The position numbers were made by a program, and so were the translations under genes. From contig AP018281.1 in assembly GCA_002368355.1 (NCBI GenBank), positions 1,550,001 through 1,614,000 of the forward strand: a DNA stretch of 64,000 nt, given 5' to 3'. Source of the DNA: Chondrocystis sp. NIES-4102. Its GTDB lineage: Bacteria; Cyanobacteriota; Cyanobacteriia; Cyanobacteriales; Xenococcaceae. Positions 18,542 through 28,641 of this stretch are shown one piece after another. Each line of letters opens with the position of its first letter. The stretch's first letter is position 1. A model generated the notes under the pieces. The model saw only the letters and a program-made list of their open reading frames with translations. It did no database searches and had not been told where the DNA came from.

Positions 18542-19930
18542 ATGAATATTTTTATAAAAATTACTAAAAAAAAGTGGGGATTATTCTTACTAATTGCTAG
18601 TTTATCTTGTATTTTTGTAGCAACTATTTATCCTTTTCGCTTTACCATTCCTCCAGAATTTTCTCTTAAGTTTATCTTTCGAGAGTTTCATTTTGGCAGT
18701 AGCATTAAGGATTATATCCAGAATGTTTTATTATTTATTCCTTTCGGGGTTAGTATAGCTAAAGTAATTTCAACTAAGGGTAAAACCATTGTCTTGTGGC
18801 GAATAATTACTATTAGTTTCATTTTCAGTGCCATCTTTTCTAGTATTGTGGAACTGACTCAATTTTTTATTACAATTCGGACTTCTAATTTAACAGATAT
18901 TATTTACAATAGTTTCGGTGGTTCTTTAGGCTCGTTTATTTACTCTTACTGGCAACCGCTTAAAAAGTTTACCTGGGGAATATTAACTGGTAAAAGTGAG
19001 CAACTAAATATAAAAACAATTTTAAGTGCGATCGCTCTTTATTGTTCATTAGTAACTTTGGGGATTTGGTTCTTATTGATTAACGTTAATTTATCAAATT
19101 GGGATAATAATTTTTATTTGGCAATTGGTAATGAAGTTACAGGCGATCGACCATGGAATGGTAGGATTAGTAGCGTCCAATTTAGCGATCGTAGTTTATC
19201 GCCATTAGCAATAGGAAAACTTTTAAATCTACCTATCAATTCTGAAACTCAATTAGCATCGCTGATATCTTTTGACTTTTCTAAATGGCAAGAAGTTTAT
19301 CAAGATTCTCAACGAAATATCAATTTATTTTGGCAAGATAATATCTCTGACAGTTATCAAAATTTGTCAAATCAAACGATTATTGTAGATGCTAATCACT
19401 GGCTAAAAAGTGAACAACCCGTAAAAACCTTAACAAAACAACTCAAACAAACTAATGAATTTACTTTATATTTATCTCTAGCAACTAATCAATTAAATCA
19501 GACTGGGCCTGCAAGAATTTTAGCTTTATCTCAAGGTACTAAAGCCCACAATCTAATTGTAGGACAAGCAGGTAATAATTTAGAGTTTCGTTTACGTACA
19601 CCTATTACAGGTAACAGTGCTAGTCAACCTGAATTTACAATTCCCAATGTTTTTAATGATTTATCTTTACATAAAATAATTATTACCTTTGGCAACAAAA
19701 AAATAGACTTCTATATAGATAACATTGCCAATCATTACAGTTTTAAGTTTCAGGCAAATAACAGCTTTTTTATTTATTTTCCTTGGGATAAAAAAAATTG
19801 GAAGTTAAATCTACAAGACTACAATATTGCTAAAGACAAACTTATTTTTAATTTGATCATTGTCACTCCCCTAATTATCTTATTCAGCCTTTTAATTAAG
19901 TTAATTACCAAAACCAGATTAGCAACTTAG
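18542..19930 (+). CDS. VanZ-like membrane protein with extracytoplasmic LamG-like domain
   Basis: 462 residues. The N-terminal part has about four transmembrane helices with the VanZ signature: a conserved N-x(4)-FIPFG segment (QNVLLFIPFGVS, about 60-71), SSIVELTQFF and T-S-N-LTDIIYNSFGG. After a further helix (about 158-182) a roughly 230-residue region (NEVTGDRPWNGRISSVQFSD onward) looks like a concanavalin/LamG-type beta-sandwich. The protein ends with another helix (about 438-457). VanZ is associated with teicoplanin resistance in Gram-positives, but in cyanobacteria the role is unknown. The 3' end of the gene lies within a 109-bp tandem duplication. Confidence 0.8.
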   Translation: MNIFIKITKKKWGLFLLIASLSCIFVATIYPFRFTIPPEFSLKFIFREFHFGSSIKDYIQNVLLFIPFGVSIAKVISTKGKTIVLWRIITISFIFSAIFSSIVELTQFFITIRTSNLTDIIYNSFGGSLGSFIYSYWQPLKKFTWGILTGKSEQLNIKTILSAIALYCSLVTLGIWFLLINVNLSNWDNNFYLAIGNEVTGDRPWNGRISSVQFSDRSLSPLAIGKLLNLPINSETQLASLISFDFSKWQEVYQDSQRNINLFWQDNISDSYQNLSNQTIIVDANHWLKSEQPVKTLTKQLKQTNEFTLYLSLATNQLNQTGPARILALSQGTKAHNLIVGQAGNNLEFRLRTPITGNSASQPEFTIPNVFNDLSLHKIIITFGNKKIDFYIDNIANHYSFKFQANNSFFIYFPWDKKNWKLNLQDYNIAKDKLIFNLIIVTPLIILFSLLIKLITKTRLAT

Positions 19931-20087
19931 GTTACATACCCCTAATAAATAACAACTGCCAAAAAAAAAGAAATTTAAAATAATTATCTTATTCACCCTT
20001 TTAATTAAGTTAATTAGAAAAACCAGATTAGTAACTTAGGTGACATACCGCTAATAAATAACAACTGCAAAAAAAGAAACTTAAAAT
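19873..20087. repeat. 109-bp tandem duplication across the 3' end of the VanZ-like gene
   Basis: Copy 1 (19873-19981) covers the last codons and downstream bases; copy 2 (19982 to about 20087) repeats the same order with scattered substitutions. Both contain TTTTAATTAAGTTAATTA, an AACCAGATTAG-like segment and CTAATAAATAACAACTGC. Copy 2 therefore contains a non-translated duplicate of the end of the coding sequence. A few bases of a third copy (AATTATC) follow. Confidence 0.85.
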
Positions 20088-20168
20088 AATTATCAATCAT
20101 CCATTATCAATTATCCATTAATAACTGGTATCCTGTTAAAACGGTAAGGCAATCAGAAGATCTCGTAT

Positions 20169-22316
20169 ATGGCTAATTTTTTATTAGAAGTGGGTACAGA
20201 AGAACTACCCGCAGATTTCGTAAGTAGTGCGATCGCTCAATGGCAAACTAAAATACCCAATAGTCTGTCTCAAGAATTTTTGCACCCTACAGGAATTGAA
20301 TATTATGCAACTCCTCGTCGTTTAGCCGTATTAATTAAAGATCTTCCAACTCAGCAAGCAGATCGATCCGAAGAAATTAAAGGACCTCCCGTAGCTGCTG
20401 CATTTAAAGATGGTAAACCAACCAAAGCAGCCGAGGGTTTTGCAAGAAAGCAAGGTGTAAGTTTAGACGCGATCGCTATTCGTGACACTCCTAAAGGGGA
20501 ATTTATCTTTATTGAAAAACAAATTCAAGGTCGTAGCACAATTGAGATTTTACAAGAATTATCTCCCCAGTGGATCACGGGGTTAGAAGGAAAACGGTTT
20601 ATGCGTTGGGGTGATGGAGATTTACGTTTTCCCCGTCCAATTCGTTGGCTAGTTGCTTTGTGGGATGAAGAAATATTACCCTTAAAATTAGTTAATGGTT
20701 CAGAAACTATCGACAGCGATCGCACATCTCGCGGACACCGTGTTTTACATCCTGATTTGGTAACGATTAATCAAGCAACAGACTATGTAACCACTCTACG
20801 ATCTGCTGCTGTTGAGGTGGATTCCAACGTCAGAAAAGAAAAGATTACCGCCGAAATATTAGCCCAGTCGGAGCAATTAGGGGGAAAAGCCGAAATTTAT
20901 CCAGATTTACTGGCAGAAGTCGTTAATTTGGTGGAATATCCCACAGCCGTCACTGGTAAGTTTGCAGAGGAGTTTCTAAATTTACCGACAGAAGTGATTA
21001 CTACGGTAATGGTGAGTCATCAACGCTATTTCCCTGTATATAAAGAAGAGGGGGGCGAGCTTAATCTCTTACCTAACTTTATCACTATTTCTAATGGCGA
21101 TCCTGAGAAAAAAGCAGTAATTGCTGAGGGTAACGGCAGAGTAATCCGCGCCCGTTTAGCAGATGCGCAGTTTTTCTATCAGGCTGATTGTGATGAGCAT
21201 CTAGAAACCTATGTACCTCAACTAGAAACAGTGACTTTTCAAGAGCAACTAGGCACAATGCGAGATAAGGTTGATCGGATAATTGATACAGCCAAAGCGA
21301 TCGCCGATCAATTAGAAGTTACCCCAGAGCAATATAACGAAATTGAAAGCACTGCTCTATTATGTAAAGCGGATCTTGTTACCCAAATGGTTTATGAATT
21401 TCCCGAATTACAGGGAATTATGGGGGAAAAATACGCTTTAGTGAGTGGGGAATCTGCGGAGGTAGCCAAAGGGATATTTGAGCATTATTTACCCAGATCC
21501 GCCGATGATCAGATGCCTACTACTTTAAATGGTCAAGTGGTTGGTTTAGCAGATCGTTTGGATACTTTAATCGGTATTTTTGGGATCGGCATGATTCCTA
21601 CTGGATCATCAGATCCTTTTGCTTTGCGTCGAGCAGCTAACGGTATTGTTAATATTACCTGGGATGGGGATTTAGCAATTAATTTGAATCAGTTATTGCA
21701 GCAAGGATCGACAGATTTTGTCTCGGCTAATGGGGATAAGGAATCTCCTAATGAGATTTTACAAGAATTTTTTATCCAACGGATTCGGACTTTACTGCAA
21801 GACGAAAAAAATGTTGATTATGATTTAGTCAATGCGGTATTGGGGGAAGATGACGGGGAATATACTCAAAGAGCCTTAGATGATTTATTAGATGTCCGCG
21901 ATCGCGCTTTGTTTTTGCAGAGTATTCGCCAAAATGGTCAATTAAACGCTATTTACGCCACTATTAATCGCTCTGCTCGTTTAGCCTCCCAGGGAGAATT
22001 GGATACTGAGATTCTCGACCCTACAGGCTTGATTAATCCTGAATTATTTGAGCAATCTTCTGAGCAAGATTTTTATCAGGCTTTAGTGGATCTACTCCCC
22101 CAAACCCAAGCCTCCCAAGCAGAGCGTAACTATCAATTACTAGTAGACGCACTGGCTAATATAGCTCCTGTGGTTAATAGTTTTTTTGATGGGGAAAATA
22201 GTGTCTTAGTTATGGCTGAAAATCCCGATGTTAAACGTAATCGCTTAAATTTACTAGGTTTATTAAGAAATCATGCCAGAGTTTTAGCGGATTTTGGGGC
22301 GATAGTTAAAGGTTAA
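20169..22316 (+). CDS. glyS: Glycyl-tRNA synthetase beta subunit
   Basis: 715 residues, the normal length for bacterial GlyS. The N-terminus [15 protein letters not shown] is the family signature, and [14 protein letters not shown] (about 477-490) and the C-terminal helical anticodon-binding region are in place. With the alpha subunit (GlyQ, not in this window) it charges tRNA-Gly in the cytoplasm. The ATG at 20169 gives the full conserved N-terminus. It appears monocistronic. Confidence 0.95.
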   Translation: MANFLLEVGTEELPADFVSSAIAQWQTKIPNSLSQEFLHPTGIEYYATPRRLAVLIKDLPTQQADRSEEIKGPPVAAAFKDGKPTKAAEGFARKQGVSLDAIAIRDTPKGEFIFIEKQIQGRSTIEILQELSPQWITGLEGKRFMRWGDGDLRFPRPIRWLVALWDEEILPLKLVNGSETIDSDRTSRGHRVLHPDLVTINQATDYVTTLRSAAVEVDSNVRKEKITAEILAQSEQLGGKAEIYPDLLAEVVNLVEYPTAVTGKFAEEFLNLPTEVITTVMVSHQRYFPVYKEEGGELNLLPNFITISNGDPEKKAVIAEGNGRVIRARLADAQFFYQADCDEHLETYVPQLETVTFQEQLGTMRDKVDRIIDTAKAIADQLEVTPEQYNEIESTALLCKADLVTQMVYEFPELQGIMGEKYALVSGESAEVAKGIFEHYLPRSADDQMPTTLNGQVVGLADRLDTLIGIFGIGMIPTGSSDPFALRRAANGIVNITWDGDLAINLNQLLQQGSTDFVSANGDKESPNEILQEFFIQRIRTLLQDEKNVDYDLVNAVLGEDDGEYTQRALDDLLDVRDRALFLQSIRQNGQLNAIYATINRSARLASQGELDTEILDPTGLINPELFEQSSEQDFYQALVDLLPQTQASQAERNYQLLVDALANIAPVVNSFFDGENSVLVMAENPDVKRNRLNLLGLLRNHARVLADFGAIVKG

Positions 22317-22521
22317 TTAAAAGTAACATCTATACTTGTTACTCTTTAGTTAGTAATCTAAATTTCAAGAGCGTTTTTACGTAATTCTAGATCATGCTAC
22401 GTTAACTGGTTAGGACAAATAAATAATAGGAAATGAAGACGGTAGCAAGTAAGTCAAAGGTAATAGCTTGTAACTTACTCATTACTTAGTCATCTAAATG
22501 TCCTAACACAATTTCTTATAT

Positions 22522-23880
22522 CTACACAGACACAGTTTCTTTAGCCACTGCTTTTTTAGTTTCTGGTGGCTCTAATTCCAATTGCAAAGATGATTTTTCA
22601 GTAATAAGACGCGCACCTCTTCCTAGAGTAATGTAATTCCACGCCCATTGAATCATGACGATCAGCTTATTATCAAACTCAATCAAATAATAAATGTGAG
22701 CAAACACCCAAATTACCCAAGCGACAAAACCATCCAAGCGAGCAAAATTGAGATTAGCAACGGCTTTATTCTGTCCAATTACCGCCATGCTACCAAAATC
22801 TTGATATTTAAATGCTTCCATACTTTTACCTTGTAGACGTTGAGTAATTAACTGTGCCACATATTCCCCTTGTTTCATAGCTACAGGCGCAACTCCAGGC
22901 AAAGGGCGATCGCCTTGATGGGCAAAATTAGCTAAATCGCCGATGACAAAAATATCATCATAATTCTTAATACTTAAATCAGCTTCAACTACCACTCGTC
23001 CAGATCGATCCAACTGGGCCCCAGTGCGATCGCCTATGACTTTACCCATAAATGATGCTTTTACCCCTGCTGCCCAGAGAATTGTATTAGCATTAATGGT
23101 TTGAGTTTGATCATTGGTACGAAAAGTTACCGAATCACTGGTAATATTAGTAACTAAGGTTTTAGTTTGGACTTCTACGCCCAATTTTTCCAAAGATGCC
23201 TGGGCTGCTGCTGAAGATTCTTCTGGATATGGGGGTAAAATACGATCCATCCCCTCAAATAATAAGACTTTTGCTTGAGTTGTATCAATATCTCGAAAAT
23301 CATCTTTAACCGAATGGTGAGCAATTTCTGCGATCGCTCCTGCCAATTCAACCCCCGTAGGGCCACCACCAACCACCACAAAAGTTAACAAAGCTTGGCG
23401 TTTTTCGGGGTCATCTTCTTTTTCTGCTGCTTCAAATGCCAAAAATATACGACGACGCATTTCTAAAGCATCTTCTACAGTTTTTAACCCAGGAGCATCT
23501 CCTTGCCATTGCTCATTACCAAAATAATGATGACTTACCCCTGTAGCTACTATTAAAGCATCGTAATCAATAGCTTTTTGTCCTGATAAGAAAACTTTTT
23601 TAGCTGAGGGATCAATATCTACTACTTTATCTAACAATACCTGAGTGTTTTTATGTTTGCTTAAAATACCCCGTAAAGGTGAAGCTATATCGGCTGGGGA
23701 TAAAGTCCCAGTAGCTACTTGATATAGCAAGGGTTGAAACAAATGGAAGTTGCGTTTATCAATTAGTGTTACTTTAACTGGAGCATTTTTTAAAGATTTG
23801 GCTGCATAAAGTCCAGCAAAACCCCCACCTACAATCACTACATGAGGTTTAGATGTCTGTTTTCCTTGAGTATTATTCAT
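22522..23880 (-). CDS. Type II NAD(P)H dehydrogenase (NDH-2 family)
   Basis: 452 residues from the ATG at 23880; a TTG five codons upstream is possible. FAD-binding Rossmann motif VVIVGGGFAGLYAA at the N-terminus, second nucleotide-binding motif VVVGGGPTGVELAGAIAEI near 165, and the conserved IFVIGDLA FAD-interaction block near 310. The C-terminal region (VAWVIWVFAHIYYLIEF) is hydrophobic and membrane-attaching, as in the NDH-2 enzymes that transfer electrons from NADH to quinone without proton pumping. Cyanobacteria carry several such genes (NdbA, B, C); I do not assign which one this is. Confidence 0.88.
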   Translation of the reverse strand: MNNTQGKQTSKPHVVIVGGGFAGLYAAKSLKNAPVKVTLIDKRNFHLFQPLLYQVATGTLSPADIASPLRGILSKHKNTQVLLDKVVDIDPSAKKVFLSGQKAIDYDALIVATGVSHHYFGNEQWQGDAPGLKTVEDALEMRRRIFLAFEAAEKEDDPEKRQALLTFVVVGGGPTGVELAGAIAEIAHHSVKDDFRDIDTTQAKVLLFEGMDRILPPYPEESSAAAQASLEKLGVEVQTKTLVTNITSDSVTFRTNDQTQTINANTILWAAGVKASFMGKVIGDRTGAQLDRSGRVVVEADLSIKNYDDIFVIGDLANFAHQGDRPLPGVAPVAMKQGEYVAQLITQRLQGKSMEAFKYQDFGSMAVIGQNKAVANLNFARLDGFVAWVIWVFAHIYYLIEFDNKLIVMIQWAWNYITLGRGARLITEKSSLQLELEPPETKKAVAKETVSV

Positions 23881-24127
23881 ATTTAAAGATTTCAAGATAA
23901 ATACTTAGATATTGTTGTTGATAAATTTGCCCGAAGAGCTAATGTTTTTAGAAAAGCAAAACTAATTTGTCAGCAATTATATATCAATATTAACTTTTGT
24001 AAATTAAGATTTGCCTTGCCGATTGAGAAATTGCTAATACATATATCTTTGCTCTTGTCAATCTTATTAATAACTCTTAGTTACAGATCAAGATGTAACA
24101 ATCAAAACAAAACGTTAGTGAATATAT

Positions 24128-24844
24128 TCAGTTACTCACAATGGAATTATTATTACGTCTGATAAATTGGGGATAAAGATCTTGGAATGGGGGAATATAT
24201 TTAGCTTCATGCCAAACAACCAAACAGGGTTTAGCTACAATTTCCAAAAAAGGTAGATCATCTGGGGAATCTGTAATCAAAATCGCTGCTGCAAGTGTAG
24301 AATCTGATAAAGCTTGGCGACTCATTAACAGTTTACCCTTACTGCGATCAAAAGCTCCTTGCCAAAAACGACATCCAATTAGGGAATTATGCTGTAAAGG
24401 TAAATGTTGCAGGATGGGCATAATAATAAAGTTAAAACCCAAACTGGCGACAACAATATTAGATGAAGGATGATCTTTTACTGCGTTAATTAATTCCAAA
24501 TTGCCATAATCCTTAGCAAGTTGTGGGGCTTTTGCTCGCCAAAAGAATAAACTCCAGGGTAGTAGGATAGTGGGAATGATAACTAAAAACCAATCCTTAA
24601 CTTGATTACCTTTAAAAGGTGGTGGTAGCCAATTCCAAGGTCTAATTATTTTTAAGCAAATTACTAATAACAGTCCAATCAAACGAGGACGCAAACTATT
24701 GAGATATTCGGCGGTAGAATTACGCAAAAAAACTGTTTCGTCGAAATCTAAAATTATGGGGGTATCTGGTGTCGCTTCTTTGAGTTTATCTAAGGCTTGT
24801 TGCTGGGAAATTATTGTAATTTTATTACCCTGATTTTCTTTCAT
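24128..24844 (-). CDS. HAD-superfamily phosphatase-like protein with internal hydrophobic segments
   Basis: 238 residues. The HAD nucleophile motif DFDET (about 33-37) is followed by two hydrophobic segments (about 54-67 and 86-102) where a cap would sit. Further on, motif II-like VVASLG, a Lys near 168 (SKGKLL) and the acidic motif TDSPDD (about 192-197) complete a HAD active site. Such membrane-associated HAD domains in cyanobacteria are related to those fused to UbiA-type prenyltransferases; that relation is from memory and is tentative here. Substrate unknown. The divergent gene at 24886 starts 42 bases away. Confidence 0.75.
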   Translation of the reverse strand: MKENQGNKITIISQQQALDKLKEATPDTPIILDFDETVFLRNSTAEYLNSLRPRLIGLLLVICLKIIRPWNWLPPPFKGNQVKDWFLVIIPTILLPWSLFFWRAKAPQLAKDYGNLELINAVKDHPSSNIVVASLGFNFIIMPILQHLPLQHNSLIGCRFWQGAFDRSKGKLLMSRQALSDSTLAAAILITDSPDDLPFLEIVAKPCLVVWHEAKYIPPFQDLYPQFIRRNNNSIVSN

Positions 24845-24885
24845 GAGCCAAAATATGAATACTCTTAAATTAGATAGTTTGTAAT

Positions 24886-25218
24886 ATGTATCAACCAGAA
24901 GATAATTTTGATGTTACTCGCTCTCAAGATCCCAAACCTGAGAACAAATTAGAGCAAATTGATGCTAAATTATCCCCTGAAAATGTAGCTATACGCAAAA
25001 AACAGCTTGAAAAAATATTTTTAAAATTAATTGCCTTGGGTTTAGCGATCGGTGCAATACTGGGAGTAGGCACATATTACTTATTCAACAAATTGGGCTT
25101 GAATAAAAAACCTGATCAGATAGAGCAGGAAAAACTAGAAAAACAAGCTCCTATGGAAGAAATCAGCCTTTTTTCGCTAAAATCTTCACCTCAAAAAATA
25201 TCTGACCAGAAAAAATAA
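24886..25218 (+). CDS. Small hypothetical single-pass membrane protein
   Basis: 110 residues. A polar charged N-terminal half (about 1-45, QDPKPENKLEQIDAKLSP) is followed by one transmembrane helix (about 48-69, LIALGLAIGAILGVGTYYLF) and a Lys/Glu-rich tail. No family recognised. It starts 42 bases from the divergent HAD gene. Confidence 0.6.
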   Translation: MYQPEDNFDVTRSQDPKPENKLEQIDAKLSPENVAIRKKQLEKIFLKLIALGLAIGAILGVGTYYLFNKLGLNKKPDQIEQEKLEKQAPMEEISLFSLKSSPQKISDQKK

Positions 25219-25528
25219 TTTGTAATTCTAGCCGTACTAGATTAGTTTAGGGCAATTCGGGTGATTATCAGGTCGTAGTCAGGAGACAGGAGCGATTAGC
25301 GCGCAGAAAAGGGGGTGCGGAAGGCACGCTTTCAGCAGACATAACGAAGGCGACCTCGATCTGCTGCCCAGTTCCCCTCGTATTGGACTGCATCAAGAAG
25401 TCAGGAGTCAGTATTATTTGAAAGCTAAGAGCTAAAAATATCCCGTGAGTTATCTAGTATGACTAAAACTGCGATCGCTCAATAAAATAAAAGGCGATCG
25501 CTCTGTCTTGATATCTAAAGATAGCAAA
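25219..25528. repeat. Intergenic GC-rich insert flanked by CAGGAG-type repeats
   Basis: The segment 25278-25410 starts GTCAGGAGACAGGAGCG and ends AAGTCAGGAGTCA, the same border words that enclose the 65-bp module at 11.7 and 48.4 kb, but the insert between them is different and more GC-rich. It contains an inverted repeat CAGCAGA (25333-25339) with TCTGCTG (25360-25366). Downstream, the phrase AAAGCTAAGAGCTAAA also occurs near 7890. No open frame. Confidence 0.7.
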
Positions 25529-26110
25529 TTATTGATTCAAAACAGTCACAGATACTGGAGCAACACCTGAATCTATCATATCTATAGAATTAGCTGCTGC
25601 TGCGGAAAGATCAATAACTCTACCTGCTGCATAAGGACCGCGATCGTTAATTCTGACAATTACAGACCGACCATTATTAAGATTAGTTACTTTTACTTCT
25701 GTCCCAAATCCTAAATAGGGATGTGCAGCAGTTAAATCATTCTGATTATACACTTCACCACTGGCTGTTGTTTGCCCATTAAATCCAGGGCCGTACCAAG
25801 ATGCTTGACCTTGAAAAGAACTAGCAATTAAAGTTTGTTGACGGATGGGGATAGTTTGTTTAATTGCTGCTGAATTAATTTGATTTTTTGCTCTCTTGGT
25901 TTGAGGAGGATGATGACGAGATGCTAAAAAATTAATTTCCAAAGGATAAATCGGATTTTTGGGGGTAGCTAACTTGACTTTTCGTATAGGTTTAAGATTT
26001 TTGCGATTTGGTAATGCTTGAGCTACATTCGGAAGGCAGCTTATTTTTAAAAGACCTAAAAGGGCTGCTACAGCTAGCATTTTATTATTTTTGAGATGAT
26101 TAATGATCAT
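25529..26110 (-). CDS. rlpA: RlpA-like septal/cell-wall protein (double-psi beta-barrel)
   Basis: 193 residues. An N-terminal hydrophobic segment (about 10-32) acts as signal peptide, followed by a basic Pro-rich linker. The C-terminal RlpA domain (about 98-193) has ASWYGPGFNGQTTASGE, the LTAAHPYLGFGTEVKVTN segment and VRINDRGPYAAGRVIDLS with the catalytic Asp of the lytic-transglycosylase fold. RlpA proteins cleave or bind glycan strands lacking stem peptides at the septum. There is no SPOR domain, common for cyanobacterial forms. It reads divergently from purM with a 367-base spacer. Confidence 0.88.
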   Translation of the reverse strand: MIINHLKNNKMLAVAALLGLLKISCLPNVAQALPNRKNLKPIRKVKLATPKNPIYPLEINFLASRHHPPQTKRAKNQINSAAIKQTIPIRQQTLIASSFQGQASWYGPGFNGQTTASGEVYNQNDLTAAHPYLGFGTEVKVTNLNNGRSVIVRINDRGPYAAGRVIDLSAAAANSIDMIDSGVAPVSVTVLNQ

Positions 26111-26477
26111 ATTGTGTTCATTTGCGATGTTTAATTAAAGCAAAGAGTCAAGCATAATTTACATTTGTTTTGATCCATACTAAGAATGATTAAAACGTCT
26201 GCAAATTGTACAAATACCCAAATTAGACTTAAAGAATTAATAAATCAAATCAAAATTTGGCTGATGACACTTTTCATTGCTTAAAAATCAGTAAAATAAC
26301 CAAGGAACTATAATGAATTTTTAACCAAGCTCAAAACTTGGTAATTCTAAGGTCAGTACCTTAGCAAGAAAATGTATAGCTCACGGTTAAGAGTAAATTA
26401 GGTTAAATAAAACAAGTTTCCCACCTCCTTATTTCGTACTACATTTAGTAGTTACTTTTGTTTAGGCAAGAATACTT
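26111..26477. other. Intergenic region upstream of purM
   Basis: The spacer holds a short hairpin CCAAG...CTTGG (near 26323-26341) and a 32-codon frame at 26186-26284 without a ribosome site, which I do not call. No riboswitch is recognisable, in particular no purine-aptamer core. Confidence 0.35.
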
Positions 26478-27500
26478 ATGGACTATAAAGAAGCAGGCGT
26501 TGATGTAGAAGCAGGACGCTCATTTGTAAATCAAATCCGTCAAGATGTTGAGAGTACTAAAAGATCGGAAGTTTTAGGGGGTTTAGGGGGATTCGGTGGC
26601 TATTTTCAAATGCCCTCTGGTTATCTCGAACCTGTACTAGTTTCTGGTACAGATGGAGTGGGTACAAAATTAAAACTTGCCCAACAACTTGAACGTCACG
26701 ATACAGTAGGGATAGATTTAGTGGCGATGTGTGTCAACGATATCTTAACCTCTGGTGCGCAGCCACTGTTTTTTTTAGACTATTTAGCAACAGGTAAACT
26801 TAACTCCCAACAATTAGCCGAAGTAGTTAAAGGTATTGCCCAAGGTTGTCGTTTAAGTGGTTGCTCCCTTTTAGGAGGCGAAACAGCAGAAATGCCTGGT
26901 TTTTATCAGCTAGGGGAATATGATTTAGCTGGCTTTTGTGTAGGGGTGGTGGAGAAAAGTAAGCTTCTCGATGGCTCTTTGGTAGAGGTTGGGGATGTTG
27001 CTATTGGACTTGCTAGTGCAGGAGTTCATAGTAACGGTTTTAGTTTAGTTCGTAAAATTTTACAAACAGGTGATTGGTCGTTATCTGAATCTTTAGAGAT
27101 TTTAAATGGAAAAAGCTTAGGGGAAGAATTAATTACCCCAACGCAAATATACGTCAAACCTATTTTAGAATTTTTAGCTACAGGGGCAGAAGTACATAGC
27201 ATGGCGCATATTACTGGTGGTGGTTTACCCGAAAATCTACCCCGTTGTCTTAACCAGCAGCAAGGAATAGAAGTAAGGCTAGGTAGTTGGACAATTCCAC
27301 CGATTTTTGATTGGTTGGCGCAAGCTGGAAATGTCTTAGAAGACGCAATGTTTAATACATTTAATATGGGTATTGGATTTGTGGTGATAGTCCCACCTAC
27401 CCAAGTAAATGCAAGTTTAAACTGGTTTAAATCCCATGATCTTGCTGCTTTTGAGATTGGTAAAGTTGTCACAGGTGATGGTCAACTAACTTTTGTTTAA
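26478..27500 (+). CDS. purM: Phosphoribosylformylglycinamidine cyclo-ligase (AIR synthetase)
   Basis: 340 residues. Catalyses ATP-dependent ring closure of FGAM to AIR in purine synthesis, in the cytoplasm. All family signatures are present: [13 protein letters not shown] at the N-terminus, [11 protein letters not shown] (about 56-66), [22 protein letters not shown] (about 131-141), and [11 protein letters not shown] (about 184-194). It is the first of two tandem purM genes; the second begins 118 bases after its stop. This copy keeps every conserved residue I know, so it should be the functional enzyme. Confidence 0.95.
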   Translation: MDYKEAGVDVEAGRSFVNQIRQDVESTKRSEVLGGLGGFGGYFQMPSGYLEPVLVSGTDGVGTKLKLAQQLERHDTVGIDLVAMCVNDILTSGAQPLFFLDYLATGKLNSQQLAEVVKGIAQGCRLSGCSLLGGETAEMPGFYQLGEYDLAGFCVGVVEKSKLLDGSLVEVGDVAIGLASAGVHSNGFSLVRKILQTGDWSLSESLEILNGKSLGEELITPTQIYVKPILEFLATGAEVHSMAHITGGGLPENLPRCLNQQQGIEVRLGSWTIPPIFDWLAQAGNVLEDAMFNTFNMGIGFVVIVPPTQVNASLNWFKSHDLAAFEIGKVVTGDGQLTFV

Positions 27501-27618
27501 TTTTGTCCTACAAAGCAATAAACCAATACCAAACTAAGTTACATTAACCGAGCAATTTTATTCTTGCTCCTATTCTATACTGCTTATAAAAGTTACTTTG
27601 GGGCAAGAAAGAATACTT

Positions 27619-28641
27619 ATGAACTATCAAGAAGCAGGGGTTAATGTAGAAGTAGGAAGCTTATTTAATAATCGCATTAATAAAAATATACAGAGTACCA
27701 GAAGATTAGGAGTTGTAGAAGGTCTAGGAACATTTAACGGTTGTTTTCAAGTGCCATTGGGTTATCAAAAACCTGTACTAGTCTCTGGTACAGATGGAGT
27801 GGGTGCAAAATTAAAACTTGCTCAAAAACTTAAACGCCACGATACAGTTGGAATAGATTTAGTGGCGATGTGTGTCAATGATATTTTAACCTCTGGTGCT
27901 GAACCATTATTTTTTTTAGACTATTTAGCCACAGGTCAACTTAATTCCCAACAAATAGCCGAAGTAGTCGAAGGTATCGCTGAAGGTTGTCGTCTGAGTG
28001 GATGCGCTCTTTTAGGCAATGAAACAGCAGAAATCCCAGGTTTGTATAAATTAGGAGAATATGACTTAACTGGCTTCTGTGTAGGAGTGGTTGATAAAAG
28101 TAGGTTATTAGACGGATCTTTAGTAGAAGTTGGTGATGTTGCCATCGGACTTGCCAGTGCAGGAGTTCACAGTAAGGGTTTTAGTTTGATATATAAAATA
28201 CTTCAGACAGGTGGTTGGTGTTGGTCTGATACTCTAGATATTTTGGATGGAAAAAGTTTAGGGGAAGAATTAATTACCCCAACGCAAATATACGTCAAAC
28301 CTATTTTAGAATTTTTAGCTACAGAGGTTGAGGTACATAGCATGGCGCATATTACTGGTGGTGGTTTACCCGCCAATTTACCCCGTTGTCTTAATCAACA
28401 GCAAGGAATAGAAATAAACCTAGGTAGTTGGACAATTCCACCGATTTTTAATTGGTTGGCTCAAGCAGGCAGTGTTTTAGAGTCGGAAATGTTTGATACT
28501 TTTAATATGGGTATTGGATTTGTGGTGATAGTCCCACCTACCCAAGTAAATGCAAGTTTAGACTGGTTTAAATCTCATGATCTTGCTGCTTTTGAGATTG
28601 GTAAAGTTGTTGCAGGCGATGGTCAGCTAACTTTTGTTTGA
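27619..28641 (+). CDS. Diverged tandem paralogue of PurM
   Basis: I start it at ATG 27619, matching copy 1 exactly: 340 residues and no gaps. My own ungapped comparison finds about 63 substitutions, roughly 81 percent identity. Several fall on family signatures: GVGTK became [16 protein letters not shown] became [11 protein letters not shown], and [10 protein letters not shown] became [21 protein letters not shown] became [11 protein letters not shown]. The C-terminal half ([26 protein letters not shown]) is nearly identical in DNA as well as protein. The frame is intact over its whole length. It may be an altered-function paralogue, a partner subunit in a heterodimer (PurM is dimeric) or a duplicate in early decay. 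About 20 bases of the upstream region also match copy 1. Confidence 0.85.
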   Translation: MNYQEAGVNVEVGSLFNNRINKNIQSTRRLGVVEGLGTFNGCFQVPLGYQKPVLVSGTDGVGAKLKLAQKLKRHDTVGIDLVAMCVNDILTSGAEPLFFLDYLATGQLNSQQIAEVVEGIAEGCRLSGCALLGNETAEIPGLYKLGEYDLTGFCVGVVDKSRLLDGSLVEVGDVAIGLASAGVHSKGFSLIYKILQTGGWCWSDTLDILDGKSLGEELITPTQIYVKPILEFLATEVEVHSMAHITGGGLPANLPRCLNQQQGIEINLGSWTIPPIFNWLAQAGSVLESEMFDTFNMGIGFVVIVPPTQVNASLDWFKSHDLAAFEIGKVVAGDGQLTFV

